Positions 43,421 through 54,640 of a stretch of DNA of 64,000 nt are shown in pieces. A program made the translations under genes and the position numbers. The stretch is from contig OY751491.1 of assembly GCA_963565915.1 (NCBI GenBank), forward strand, positions 1,178,001 to 1,242,000, in the 5' to 3' direction. The DNA is from Entoloma clypeatum (lineage: Eukaryota; Basidiomycota; Agaricomycetes; Agaricales; Entolomataceae). Positions within the stretch are counted from its first letter, which is position 1; every line of letters begins with the position of its first letter. The notes beneath the pieces were generated by a model. It worked only from the letters and a program-made list of their open reading frames with translations, was not told the origin of the DNA and did no database searches.

Positions 43421-45800
43421 TGCCGAAGTTTGTTGCAGCTTGTTGCAGCTTGTCCTATATCCTGTGCAGTCCTTCACAGCACTGTGGAGCTGAAGTGTAA
43501 TATTTGAAGGTTTCTGCAGAACTGACAGGCAACACATTTTCTATGGAGCAATATGTAGACTGTTAGGGACTTGTACAGAGCTCTGTGAAGGTCATTGGGA
43601 ACCCTTCACAATGTCACAACAGTCCTTGTACAGCAATTCACAAAAAACTGAGCGAAAAAAAATCATTCTACATTAAAGTGAGGCCCAGTGCTATGACATG
43701 AAATTGTACAAGCAAAAGACAAAAATTTGGCAGTTCAAAATGCGCTGCTGTTGCCTACGTGTTTCTGCTGCTCCCATGGCCTGCTCATTTCTGCTGCTAT
43801 ATTGTGTGCCTTCCCACTGCTGTCATATCCTGCTCCCGCATTAATGGTGCCTCTGTGTATTGAATGGCGGTTAGCCCTGTGGATTGCGGCCATGTGGCAG
43901 GTATGTACCTTGTATCTGATGTCGCCCGCCACAGTGACTGTTGTCGCAGGTGGGTGCGGGTCTCTGTAGGGCCTACAGTCCATGTTCCTCGTGTGCGGCT
44001 GGTCCAACATTGCCCTTCTACTTGTTGCCAGTTGTTTCCTGCACGCTGTTGTGGTGCCTTCCTCCCTGTCTGTCTCCTATCATAGGTGTGGGTCGAGTCT
44101 AGTGTCTCCTCCTGCCTGTGGTGTTCCCTGGGGCCTTTGTCGTCGTCATGTTCGGTGTGTTGTCCATGCAACGTTGGGCCTGTGACTGAGTTATAACGGT
44201 ATGGTGTACTCACCTAATATCTGTCATTGTGTGCCGTTGTAGCTGCTGTCATGGGTGGGCACCGCATGGCATTGGTTGGCGTTGGTAGCGGATCATCAAG
44301 CTGGGTGGTTGTTGGGGCAGTAAGGGGAGGGATGGAAGAGGGAAGAAAGAAGTGGGCATTAATGTTTGAATGTTCGGGGGTTGCCATACCAAACAAACCA
44401 CAGCAGCGGAATTAGTCTATTTTTCGACAAGTGTTTGTTTGGTTCAACACGGCAAATGCTGAGAGCTGATCAACTGCCATGTCATGGTCGAAACTTTTCT
44501 ATCTTTCCTCCACTCCGCTCTCCCCTAACAACAACTGCCCGCATGACTCACAACAATGCAACCCCACACTCACCCACAACAATGGTTACAATGGTGGGTG
44601 ACAACAGATGTGAGGTACGTGCATGCCACATCGCCCCGATCCATGGACTAACTAATACCCAATGCAGATACCAAAAAACCATTAGGAGGAACAGGTAAGC
44701 AGGAAACCAGGCAGAGCAAGGAGAAGAGCTAATAACGATCCACCACAGATGACCGACGAATGCAACAGCAGAACAGGGAATGACAAACAGGCAACAATGC
44801 GGGGAGGCTACACAACGGTGATGATGAGTAGGCCACAACAATACCTAGTGACACATCTCTGCTGCCACTTCCGCCCCTGCATTGACCACATATGCCCAGC
44901 CCACTGCGAGATTTCTACAAGCCCTGCCATTCCACGTAAATGGATGGACAACAATGAGTGACAAGGTAGCAACTGCAGGCAGGTGACACGGTGGAGGGCT
45001 GACAACGAACAGGCAACAAGCGCTGGGTGGCAACTAACATTGATGTGCAGATGCAGTAAGGCACATCCTCTCTGCACATATGTAGAAATATACACCTTTG
45101 TAAATTGTACAACAGAATATACACTTTTTGTTTAACATATATTTGTTCTTGTTACACTTATAACATGAATTTCTCCAGACTGTATGGTAGGTTTGATAGC
45201 TCTGCATGGCTGTAAGTCATACTATACAGGCCTATGAAGATGTAGAGGGCCTGTGGAGGTCTGCAAAAGATGCCACCAGGGCTTTGGAGAGCTGCACAGG
45301 GCTTTCACAGGGCTGCATGTAGCATATACCTTGTCTTTGGAACTTTGGCTCTGCAAGAATCTGCACAGACCTGCACAGGGCTGCACAGTCCACCCAGGGT
45401 TTGCTGATGCATACTGGCCCAGTATGTGCTGAAAAGTGGCCGGCCGCGCCTAGGTTGTGATCTGCGCCGACAAAGAAAGAGTGTCGGTGGAGAGTAGGAA
45501 GGGATGGTGACCCAAGCTGAAACGAGGGCCCAATGGAAGGCGATGTCGATTAGTGTTGAGTTGTTTGTTCGGTAGGGTATGCATGACCTCAAGCAGGAAC
45601 GGAGTTTTTCCACAGTTGGATGGTGGTGGTAAAAGAGAAAGAAGCCCCGGCGACTTTTGGAGGCATCCCTCCGCCAAAATTTCAATAGCTAATTCCTTTG
45701 CTGTAAAGATACTTGCACTCGACGGTAAGGCTCCAACTGTTCTATCTATATAAGTGTAGTAAACGGTTTATACCATATACATTTATGTTTATGTTTAGGC
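43421..45800. other. Unassigned region with inverted and tandem repeats
   Basis: 43430-43640 and 45230-45400 carry CTGCACAGGG-type imperfect repeats (GGGCTGCACAGTCC and relatives). 43830-43960 and 44560-44700 resemble each other in opposite orientation (GTGCCACATSGCC-type core, GACATCAGATAC against GACAACAGATGT), so an inverted-repeat element of about 0.9 kb is possible. Open frames are short and show no domain. Confidence 0.35.
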
Positions 45801-46225
45801 CTCTATGACCAGAAGGGTGTATACAGTATTTAAACAGTTTGGCCAAGTGATCAACATGGGTATGGGCATCTTTGCACTTCTTGATTATCCAACTCAACTG
45901 CCGACATAGGTAGACTGGCAACTGTCAGGTTCATGAACCTTGGAAACCTGGTTCAGACCAAACCATGTCAAAACATGATTGTTGATTATTGACACTCATT
46001 TCTCATCTCCGTCCTATTTCAGCTCAACGGTACTCAAGATGCAAGGTAAGTATTCTAAATTCAAATCATTCCTGCTGTTCCGACCATTTTATGAATGAGG
46101 GGTCCATTTGATAGTCCCCACAACAAACTCAGCATGTTGCAAAGTGGGCACCAATGCACTTCAGCATTCAATGTTCAATGTTCAATGCCCACCATCACAC
46201 AACACAGGGGAGGGCTCAAGACTTA
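45801..46225. other. Unassigned spacer
   Basis: No recognisable frame or repeat, apart from a short simple repetition of TTCAATGTTCAATGTTCAAT near 46165. Confidence 0.4.
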
Positions 46226-46226
46226 G

Positions 46227-46837
46227 TGTTTAAAGGTCCGGTTTTTTTGTTTTTGTGAATATCTCAACAACTACTGGATGGAATGTCATCATCCAAGAGA
46301 TGACCCCCATTTATTTTAGCTGCCATTTGCTTTCATGACATGTTGAAATATCTCAACGATTGCTGGGCAGAATCTTTTCATCCAAGAGAAGACCCCCCGG
46401 TTTTCTATGTCCTCCATCTGCCCAAATATTTCGGTAATTTTAGTGATTTTACCTGGATTTCTGAAGCCATTTTTTAAAAAGGATAAACCACAAAAAACCA
46501 AGAACTGGACCAGACTTTTAAACACTATCAAGACTAGCCCTCCCATCTTCTTTAATGTCCAGTTCACCAATGACGAGGCACATGACGACAACGGGGTGGA
46601 GGGAGAAGGGAAGGGCACAACACATTCATATGAATGTGTTGGTAAGTTTTTTCCTTCTTTTTTGTCTTCGAGCGACAGCAGGCCACGCGATGGCATTGTC
46701 CATTGTTAATTAACAGATTTCTTTCATTTCCTGTAGGTTCCTGGTCATCAATGGCAACAATGGGAATCCACCAAAACAGCAGCCCTAGTCCTCCACAGAT
46801 TAATCCTGGACGACTCAATGTTGCCCCTAGACTCCAT
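46227..46837. mobile_element. Possible hAT-family end and flanking sequence
   Basis: TAGTGTTTAAAGGTCCGG at 46227 matches the complement of the right terminus of copy 2 (49128), so another family member may start here. No matching far end was found before 46837. Plus and minus frames near 46316-46709 overlap and are probably not genes. GACTCCAT (46830-46837) is the left flank of copy 2. Confidence 0.4.
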
Positions 46838-49128
46838 TAGTGTTTCAAGGTCCAGTTTACTTTTGTTGGTTTCAGACCGAGACCGGATGGAACCGAACCA
46901 GTGAAAGACTGGACCGCCGGTCTCGGTCTTTAAGGTTTCGGATCATGGCCGGTCCTCAGTTCACTCAAAACTTTAGAGTTTGAAAGACCGGCCAAAGACT
47001 GGTTCAGATCGGTTTAAACCGGTATTTTCCATGGAATGATCCAAGGATCTGAAATCAATGTCCCGAAATGGCAAGTACAAAATTTCTGCCACAAGAAAGA
47101 CTTGAACTCTGAACTTCTATAGTATAAAGGATTCTTTCAACACCACTTAACCAACTGAGCCACAAGACCATTATATTTTATTGCTCACAATCACTCTACA
47201 TACATCCCATTTTCCCACTTACTAAATAAGCACATGCCAGTTGTTTTTGACAAAAGGTGCGAGCGTGCACTCCCTCCTGCCTCAATCACAAGTAGACAGG
47301 TTATATGTATAATCTGTAAATATATTCTGGCCTTTTCACCACCTGTGCCCCTCATTGCAAGGTCAGCAATGGGTGGATGCGTTGTTTCAACATTGGATGA
47401 TGCGCACATCAAACATGCCAAATACATGTAAACAAATGTCCAAAAAACATCGCACATCTGGTTATTATGTCTACACAGGAACAAGTAAAGTCTTCTACTA
47501 TATTGATTAGGTAGGATGGCATTCTATATCATCAAATATGTACTTATTTCATCAAATTGGGCCACAGAATGTGAGTTATAGAGGTGCAATGTTGATAACC
47601 AAACAGTAGTAAACAATGCGCAAAATGCATCGCACGGGCGCGCGCGGCCCCTTCCTCATGGTCTAACAATAGTTTGAAGTAATAGAACTATGTATTGGGT
47701 ATGTATTCACCTTCTGAAACACCTTGAATAATTTTTAGAAGTCCAGATAAGATAGAAATAACCAAATGTGCATATTTCAGAAAAAGTGTTATATCTTCTT
47801 AATGAATGAACCAAATTTGAAAAGTGAAGGTGCTGGGAGGTCCCCTGGATGAAGAGGATCCAAGGCTGAAATAAAAATTTTGGACAAAATTTCGACTTAT
47901 TTTACTCATATTGACCTTATGAAGTCCTTTAATTTTATTTAAAGTGTCTCAATAGGTTCCCATACAATGGTTCAATGGTATATATATATTACATGTAGTA
48001 TAAAGTGGTTGTGGAAAGGAGGAAGTAAGAAAATACTTGTGTTTGTGTTTGAGGGGAATGATGCACTGTTTATCATGATTTACAGTGTGTTTTGATGTAT
48101 CATTTTTCAGTACAGACTCTCTACCATACATAGCTCCTGTATTTGACTGTTTGTATAGCTACTATTAGTTTCTAAGTATCTCTACATAAGTTACAAACTA
48201 ATTTTAACACTTATAGTGCCACGGATTGGGACTCGACGATGTGAGTTTCAACAACACGCGTCGCTCGGCATTGATGCCAAGCACTCTTGGCAATTGCCGA
48301 GAGTCAACCCATACATAAGTCAAAACCTTCCCACACTCTTTTTTATCCCCCACCTTCACTCCACCCACCCACTTTCCCCCCCCAATGGCCGCCCCTCGTG
48401 GACAATGGCGTTGACTGACACACAACGGCCCCCTCTAATGCCTAACAGCCTCCTTTGCACCCAACGGCCCTCTCGCATGCCCAACGGCCTCCTCTAACGC
48501 CCAACGGCCGCCTTGCGTCCCCAACACTGTCGACTCACACCCAGCACCTTTCCTTCGCGCACACCGGCTGCCCCTCATGCCCAATGGCCCCCCCTCTATC
48601 GCCCAATGGCCGCCTTGCGTCCCCAGCACCATCGATTCACGCCCACCACCCTGCCTTCACACGCACTGGCCACCCCTCATGCCCAACGGCCCCTATTAGC
48701 ACCCAACGGCCGCCTCGCGTCCCCAACGCCGTCGACTCACACCCACCGGCCCCTTTTGTGCCGTACGGCACAGCGCACCTGCCACGACATGTGCCCAACG
48801 GCCCCCTTTTGCACCCAACGGTGTCGACTGATGCGCAAGAGCAGATGGGGGTGGGCTGAGGCCACGGACCAATGGAGGAGGTACGACGTGTGCGCAGCAT
48901 TGGGCTGTGCATGTGTGTCCTTAATGTTGTTTAACATGTAATATATTGGTTTAAACTGGTCTAAACCAGTTTGGTCTCACTTTCTTGAGGTGAGAGGGAC
49001 CGATGCACTGGTCTTGCATTGGTCCGGTTCGGTTTTTTCGGAATCATGTGAACCGAAAAATTGGTCTCAGTCTCAGTCTCAATATTTTGAGGGTCAAAAA
49101 CCGGACTGAATCGGACCTTTAAACACTA
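46838..49128 (+). mobile_element. hAT-like element, copy 2 (complete, 2291 bp)
   Basis: Left end TAGTGTTTCAAGGTCC, right end the complement of TAGTGTTTAAAGGTCCG, so the termini are imperfect inverted repeats. Both subterminal regions are rich in ACCGG and CCGGTTT motifs, a common layout for hAT transposase-binding sites. The interior has the tRNA-like segment and a GTTGGGC minisatellite but no transposase. The flanks differ (GACTCCAT left, ATCTCGAA right). The right flank pairs with that of copy 1, which suggests recombination between the two copies. Confidence 0.85.
48370..48830. repeat. Minisatellite within hAT copy 2
   Basis: Units such as GCCCAACGGCCGCCT recur with variants (CACCCAACGGCC, TGCCCAATGGCC) and form longer units of about 110 bases that include TCGACTCACACCCA. 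Complement of the array at 1-135, extended. Confidence 0.85.
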
Positions 49129-49482
49129 ATCTCGAAGGCTCTGGTACTCCGATTGAGGTCGTTACCAACCACAAAAATCTTGAGTATTTTGCCACCACCA
49201 AAGTTCTTTCATGCCGACAAGTCCGATGGTTGGAATACCTTTCTCAGTTCAACCTCATCATCCAATTCCCCCCCAGCTGATTGGGAACTAAACCGGACTC
49301 TCTAACTAGACGTTGGGATGTCTACCCTAAAGGGGGAAATAGCAACTATGTTGACATCAATCCGACCAACCTCCGACCAGTCTTTTTGCAAGAACAGCTC
49401 TCCGCTTCAGTTCGCGTGACTCAACTCCTTGAGCCCATCCTCTAGAATACGAGATTTCATCAAACACTGTTGCGAGTCATGT

Positions 49483-49892
49483 TGTTATGGATTTGCTATC
49501 CATGGCATTGATTGCTCAGACAAGATACAAGACATAGAGGCCTTATCTGATTAATGGCCAGTTTCATCTTATCTATTGGTTTCATGCTTACTATTCACCT
49601 TTACATCATTTGGGCCCCGGCCTCCGCTTACTCACTACAGTATGGTCATCATTACCATATCTAGATGGTTACTCTCACACATTCTTGACATCATGTTACT
49701 TATTGGACTATACTTAGATACTCTGACTCACGCCGCAGCAGTTACCATAGAAACCTACTCCGGGTCCGCTTCTGGAGTCAGACCAGAACCGCTCTGGAGT
49801 CATCTAGGTGACTCGACCTTCTAGTATATATAGGGTACATACATTGCATGTATTCCCCAGATCTGCATCACATGGGTTTGTCGACCATAACA
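49483..49892 (+). mobile_element. Solo LTR nested in E, with 5-bp TSD
   Basis: 410 bases bounded TGTTATGG...CCATAACA, flanked by CATGT on both sides (49478-49482, 49893-49897). TATATATAGG near 49825 is a likely TATA box. Removing it with one duplication restores the integrase zinc region CESCTTC. A third LTR family in the window, unrelated by eye to those at 5996 or 31333. Confidence 0.9.
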
Positions 49893-51070
49893 CATGTACC
49901 ACTTGCATATGATCGAAGCCACAAAGACACAAGCCTTACGGCCTACTCAAACAGCTTCTGATCCCCGAATGTCCTTGGAATTCTATCTCAATGGATTTCA
50001 TCGAGACCCTTCCGACCTCCGACAACTTTGACTCCATCCTCATTATCGTTGACCAATTAACGAAGCAAAGTATGTTCATTCCGACAACCATTTACTGCAC
50101 CTCCAAAGACCTTGCCGTACTCTTCATATTACATGTCTTCTCTAAACACGGTGTTCCTGAACATGTCACCTCTGACCGCGGCCCCGAATTTGTCTCCCGA
50201 TTCTTCCAATCTCTCGGAAAGGCTCTAAACATGACCCTCCACTTCACCTCCGGTTACCACCCTGAAGGCAATGGCCAAACCAAATGCACTAACCAGACCC
50301 TCGAACAGTACTTGTGGATATTCTGCAACTACCAACAGGACAACAGGTCCGCTCTCCTTCCGATTGCGGAGTTTGCGTACAACAACGCACCTAGTGCTAC
50401 CACTGGCATATCTCCCTTCTTTGCTAACAAGGGTTACCATCCGAACATTACTGTTCACCTGGAACGAGACCTTGCCTCTTCCCGAGCCCAATCCTTTGTG
50501 ACCGACTTAGACGAACTTCACCAAGAACTGAAATACACCATCTCCGATGCTCAATGACGTTACCAAAAGTCCTCCGACAATAATCAGATCGCAGCTCCGA
50601 CATTCACTGTTGGACAACAGGTTTTTGTCAAAGCACAGTTCTTCTGCACAACACGCCCATCCAAGAAACTCTCAAAAAAGTACTTGGGACCATATGAGAT
50701 CATTGCACAGCCCGGCACACACTCCTTTACCCTCCGACTCCCTGACACATTCCGCGGAGTTCACCCCATCTACCACGTCTCCATGCTTGAACCCGCAACT
50801 CCAAACACCATTCTGAATCGGACCCAACCTCCGCCTCCTCCGATTGACATCAACGGAGAACTTGAGTACGAGATTGCTGAAATCATCGACTCAAAGATCG
50901 ACCGACAACGTAGCTGCAAGCTACTATATTTCGTCTGTTGATTAGGATATGAAAACACTGATGAAGAATTCTCTTGGCTACCAGCCAATGAACTGGAAAA
51001 TGCCCCCGAGCTTGTCTCTGACTTTCATCCTGCTTATCCCAACAAACCAGGTCCACTCAGGTCGCTCTGA
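49893..51070 (+). pseudogene. Integrase and chromodomain of element E
   Basis: Asp in SMDFIETLPT and Asp in SDRGPEF are present. The third catalytic residue is lost: NGQTKCTNQTLEQ has Lys where C and D have Glu. Stops occur at C-I-*-SKPQRHKPYG near 49912 and, in the chromodomain, FVC*LGYENTDEEF near 50939, where related copies have R-W. The C-terminal chromodomain starts EYEIAEIIDSKIDRQ and the frame ends PNKPGPLRSL-stop at 51068-51070. The copy cannot encode an active integrase. Confidence 0.92.
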
Positions 51071-51094
51071 AACAAGAAAAAACAAGTACTATTG

Positions 51095-51863
51095 CTATCT
51101 ACTTAGTACGTTGTTTCTTGTTTGACGGACCCTCCTCCTTGTCCGACTCCTTCTTGTCTGACTCCGCCTTCTCCGATGGCTCCAAATTGACATGTCGGAA
51201 TTGTCTGACAGCTCCAGCAACCCCAACCTTTTCCTATTCACGATGTCCTTCCTTATTCTCCTCGTGATTCTCTTCTCCAGCCTTAATTTGTGTGTCTCCT
51301 CCCTCATATCCATCTCCAACTCCGACCCTTCCTCCGACACCTCTGGCGACTTGGGTTGATACTCAGTGTTCACCAAGTCATCAACTGCTGTTAGCAGTCG
51401 CCTCACCTCCAACGCTCTGACCTCACACTTCTTGTTGTCCTTTATACACCCCCTGCACGATGACTTATTATTGTTTCTAAAATAAAGAGTTAGAACAGAA
51501 AAATAACCAGAAAGAAACTCACTCATCATCATGCATGCACTCAACACCCTTTATCACGCACCTTGTACAGGCGCCGACCCCGACTCCGACTCCCGACCCC
51601 TCTCTGACCATTGCCAACACCTCCTCCACCTTCCTCTTCTTCTGCAGCTCCCCCGACCCCTTGCCCAACGTGCCTTGCGCAGCGGCCACCTCATCGGCCC
51701 TCTTCTGAACCACCAGCTCTGATGCCTGACATGTCTCCTCCGCTCTCCATTTCTCCTCAGCCTTCTTGGCAGCCTCGTCCTCTGCTGCTCACTTCTTAGC
51801 CTCCACCTCCACGAGTTTGGCCTGCAGCGCCTCCAATTCTTTTTGGAATTTGTTTGCCGACAT
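51095..51863 (-). CDS. Antisense zinc-cluster gene of element E, with intron
   Basis: The gene lies between the pol stop (51070) and the polypurine tract (52017), on the strand opposite to pol. Exon 1 is 51863-51523: MSANKFQKELEALQAKLVEV (coiled-coil-like), a TGA at codon 25 (51789-51791), then Glu/Lys-rich helix and CTRCVIKGVEC. Intron 51522-51477 (46 bp, GTGAGT...TTTTAG, phase 2). Exon 2: CRGCIKDNKKC, acidic EVSEEGSELEMD, helical basic end, TAG at 51095-51097. Together the cysteines form C-x2-C-x6-C-x11-C-x2-C-x6-C, the Zn2Cys6 spacing. The gene at 58105-59069 has the same plan. DNA binding is inferred; role unknown. Confidence 0.65.
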
Positions 51864-52016
51864 TTTGAGGATTATCGGAAGAGTTTTTCAAGCGGGAAGA
51901 TAATGGGGGGAACAAGAAGAAAGAACCACTCAGACAGTATTTTCAACCAACACATCACATGACACAGTTCATGTGCACTGACCACCTAGGTCCTTAGGCC
52001 TCATGGGTTCGGCCCT

Positions 52017-52029
52017 AAGGGGGAAATAC
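52017..52029 (+). promoter_or_regulatory. Polypurine tract of element E
   Basis: AAGGGGGAAATAC directly precedes TGTTACATTCC, the LTR start. The D element has the near-identical AAGAGGGAAATAC before its LTR. Confidence 0.8.
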
Positions 52030-52331
52030 TGTTACATTCCGATCAGCTCCAATGATTTCTGACCAATTCCGACACCTCCAACATCTCCAACATTTTGACT
52101 AACACTTATTATGCATACTTACTGTTGTGAATCTCATTACTACGTACATTACTTACATCCGACCATTTTACTTATGTTAAGCATCTCCAACAGCCACTTG
52201 TTATCCAACTCCGACAAAGCCACACATCCTCCGACATAGTATTTAAACTTATGTAGAATCATGTATTAGCTTCAGTTTGAATATCAACTTAGATTTGACA
52301 TCATACCTCCCATCCTCTTTCCAACTCTTAA
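52030..52331 (+). mobile_element. 3' LTR of element E (truncated)
   Basis: 302 bases matching 16264-16566, then cut after CAACTCTTAA and joined to the Z gene at GCGATGCAGG. The R/U5-like remainder seen at 16567-16722 is missing. Confidence 0.85.
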
Positions 52332-52990
52332 GCGATGCAGGAGGAGAATGCGTACTCCCGCCTGTTGTACATGGAGGACACACTCGAGGGGTTGAACGTC
52401 AGGTTGACGGACATCGAGAACTACCTGGGTTTCGACCGCCGTCCTGCCCGTGACGACCGCGAGTACTGGCGACCCTACCTTCCCCCACCACCAGAAGTCA
52501 ACATAGAGTGCCTCTGGCCTGCAGACCCCCAGGGGATGGACCCTGAGCACTACAAGATGGGGGGGTGGCAGCAGGACAAGGGTTCATGGCAAGATTCGCC
52601 CCTGCGATGGCCATTGACAATGAGTGACCCGCCGTCATTGACCCCTCGTGCCTTGCGCCGACCACCCTTTGCCGGATCCTTCGCCAGGTCCCTCGCCAAG
52701 CCCTTTGCCGGGTCCTTTGCTGAGCCCTTTGCCGAAGGTTCTGGGGCCATGCCTGGCCCATCTCGGTGAGTGCCATTTGCCGGTGGTCATTCGCCAGACA
52801 ACCCCTACGCTGCTTCCTTTGCCGTTGTGCATTCGCCAGTCAGTTGCCGGGATGACTCTCCCTCACCGTCGCCCCCAGCTGTCACTACCACCACTGCCGC
52901 CTCCCACCCCGTCACACACCCCGTCGTCGCCCCTCCTGCAGTCTCCCACCCTGTCGTCGCCCCCCCTGCAGTCAACCTTATCACGCTGAG
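52332..52990 (+). pseudogene. Zinc-cluster protein gene Z, copy 3 (3' part only)
   Basis: It begins at MQEENAYSRLLYMEDTLEGL, 9 bases after the point where Z1 ends, and continues VRLTDIENYLGFDRRPARDD, EYWRPYLPPPPEVNIECLWP, EHYKMGGWQQDKGSWQDSPL. CGA at 52604-52606 keeps the frame open where copy 2 has TGA. The SFA/PFA repeat region (SFARSLAKPFAGSFAEPFAE) and a Pro/Thr/Ser tail follow, with a TGA near 52767. It probably belonged to the same gene as Z1 before an LTR element split it. Confidence 0.55.
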
Positions 52991-53959
52991 AAGATTGGAC
53001 TTGATGAGCGGCCCGCGGTGCGAAAACACCACAAAACCCCTCACAACTCCTCAACAAAATAACCACTTATTTTGTAAGTAGTTAGACTCGTTTGTCTTTT
53101 GTAGAAAGTCGTTGCAAGGTCGCGCGTCGACAATCAAGGGTTTTGATGAAATAAAATATCATATGAGATCGAGTTTTCTCAGGGTTCACTGAGACTCCCT
53201 TTGGATGAGACTTAGAAAATCAAACCACTCAATCAATCACTGAGAGAGAGAGAGGGATTGGATCTGGCTGGGGGGCCTTTCTAATCTACAGTACATGGCA
53301 GGGAACTACAGTTTTTATACAAGACAAGAGATGAAATATATATATAAGGTTTATCACAAGATATGTCCATAACAAATCGGTTTCCAGGGTATCTGTTATT
53401 TAGGCATGGTCCAAATATCCACATGGGTCTTTTAAACATATTTCCAAGGTGTCGAGAGGGCAACCGGCCCTGGCGGAGTGGAGCGACAAGAACACATCGT
53501 TTTGCGAGCATTCTAGAAGTCCGCATCAATATTGATGTTGTCGATCAATCAATCAATTGATCAAGTTCCCGGTTGTCATTGATCAAGGGTCCGAAGCGTC
53601 ACGGACCGGGAACCCGTTTCCCGGGTTCAGTCCATTTCTGGTAAGCCACATGGATCGGCATCACGGCATCTGTGATCGCGCGTCATAGCTGGCTTACCCA
53701 CATCTCAATGCCAGAAACCCCCTGAAGAAGGACTACACCCGACATTGCATAACTCAAACACTTTGCGCAACAATGCCTAGAAGCGGTGGGCAAGATGAAG
53801 TTTAGGATCTAGAGCAGGGAGCGAGGGTTAGAGGTACAATGCAACAGACTTGGACTCTTCTCTATCAGGATTGCGGGTTTTGTACTGGTTTCCGGTGCAT
53901 CAATGATTCGGCATCAGGCTTGCCTGAGGTGCAGAGGAGTGCAATATGGGAGGTTAGGG

Positions 53960-54018
53960 TAGTGATGGACAAGGGTACACAAAACCCTGAGGGTTTTGTG
54001 TACCCTTGTCCATCACTA
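53960..54018. repeat. Perfect 28-bp hairpin
   Basis: Arm 53960-53987 (TAGTGATGGACAAGGGTACA then CAAAACCC) is followed by TGA and its exact complement at 53991-54018. It could be a small fold-back element, a hairpin RNA source or a terminator-like structure; nothing nearby decides. Confidence 0.9.
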
Positions 54019-54409
54019 CTTGAGTCAACTTCACAGAAATTTTCAGCTGTGATGAAATCAGAATTTTGTCACACTGTGTCACATGTCACAGGCCCAACAA
54101 ATTGAGTGAAATGGTACAGTATTCTTGCCGAGTCGTTCTTCATTCAGTGGGAAAAAACTCTGAGGGTAATCGATGCAGTCATGTAGAGCTATTCAAACAT
54201 CTCTGAAAAAGTTTCAAACTCCTGGTCACAAATAGTATGTGGATGGTTGGGATCAAGTGGGTCAAAAACAGGTGCTGATGTGGGATTTTTCTCATTGGGA
54301 TTTCAGGGTTGTTTTCGGAGAATCTTTGGTTGGTTCACTGTTAAATACTTAGTTGTAGATGATGGTTTTAAACAATTTGATTCACTATACTAATATATAA
54401 ACTAATTTG

Positions 54410-54640
54410 TGCACAAGAGGTGGTTTTTGGACACAAAGGGAGGCTGTTGTGCACAAGGGGCAGCCATTTGGCCCAAGAGGCAGTCATTGAACATGCTGTT
54501 GGGCACAAGGGGGAGTTGTTGGGGCAAGGGGCAGTCATTGGACAGGAGGGGCAGCCATTGGGTGTGAAGAAAGGTAATTGGACATGAGGGGAGCACAAGG
54601 AGGCTGTTGGACAGGAGATGCGGCTGTTAGACAAGGGGAG
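54410..54640. repeat. GTTGGGC-type minisatellite, degraded
   Basis: Units of about 22-26 bases with the core GGGCACAAGGGGCAGCC and variants (GGACAGGAGGGGCAGCCATT). Related to the arrays at 1-135, 7150-7545 and 48370-48830 but more diverged. Confidence 0.65.

Larger units (their letters stand above)
49129..52331 (+). mobile_element. Ty3/gypsy chromovirus E, 3' half
   Basis: From 49129 the plus strand reads the last part of RNase H (EGSGTPIEVVTNHKNLEYFA with a shared flank), then linker, integrase, chromodomain, an antisense gene, polypurine tract and LTR. It joins in frame to fragment A (1709-2440) through ATCTCGAA. An internal deletion removed about 90 codons between VRVTQLLEPIL and RDFIKHCCESC near 49440. 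A solo LTR of another family is nested at 49483-49892. The 3' LTR is cut at 52331. Confidence 0.9.

Noticed and set aside
48455..48941. 130-140 codon frames in hAT copy 2
   Set aside because: They coincide with the minisatellite and change frame freely; no start context or homology.
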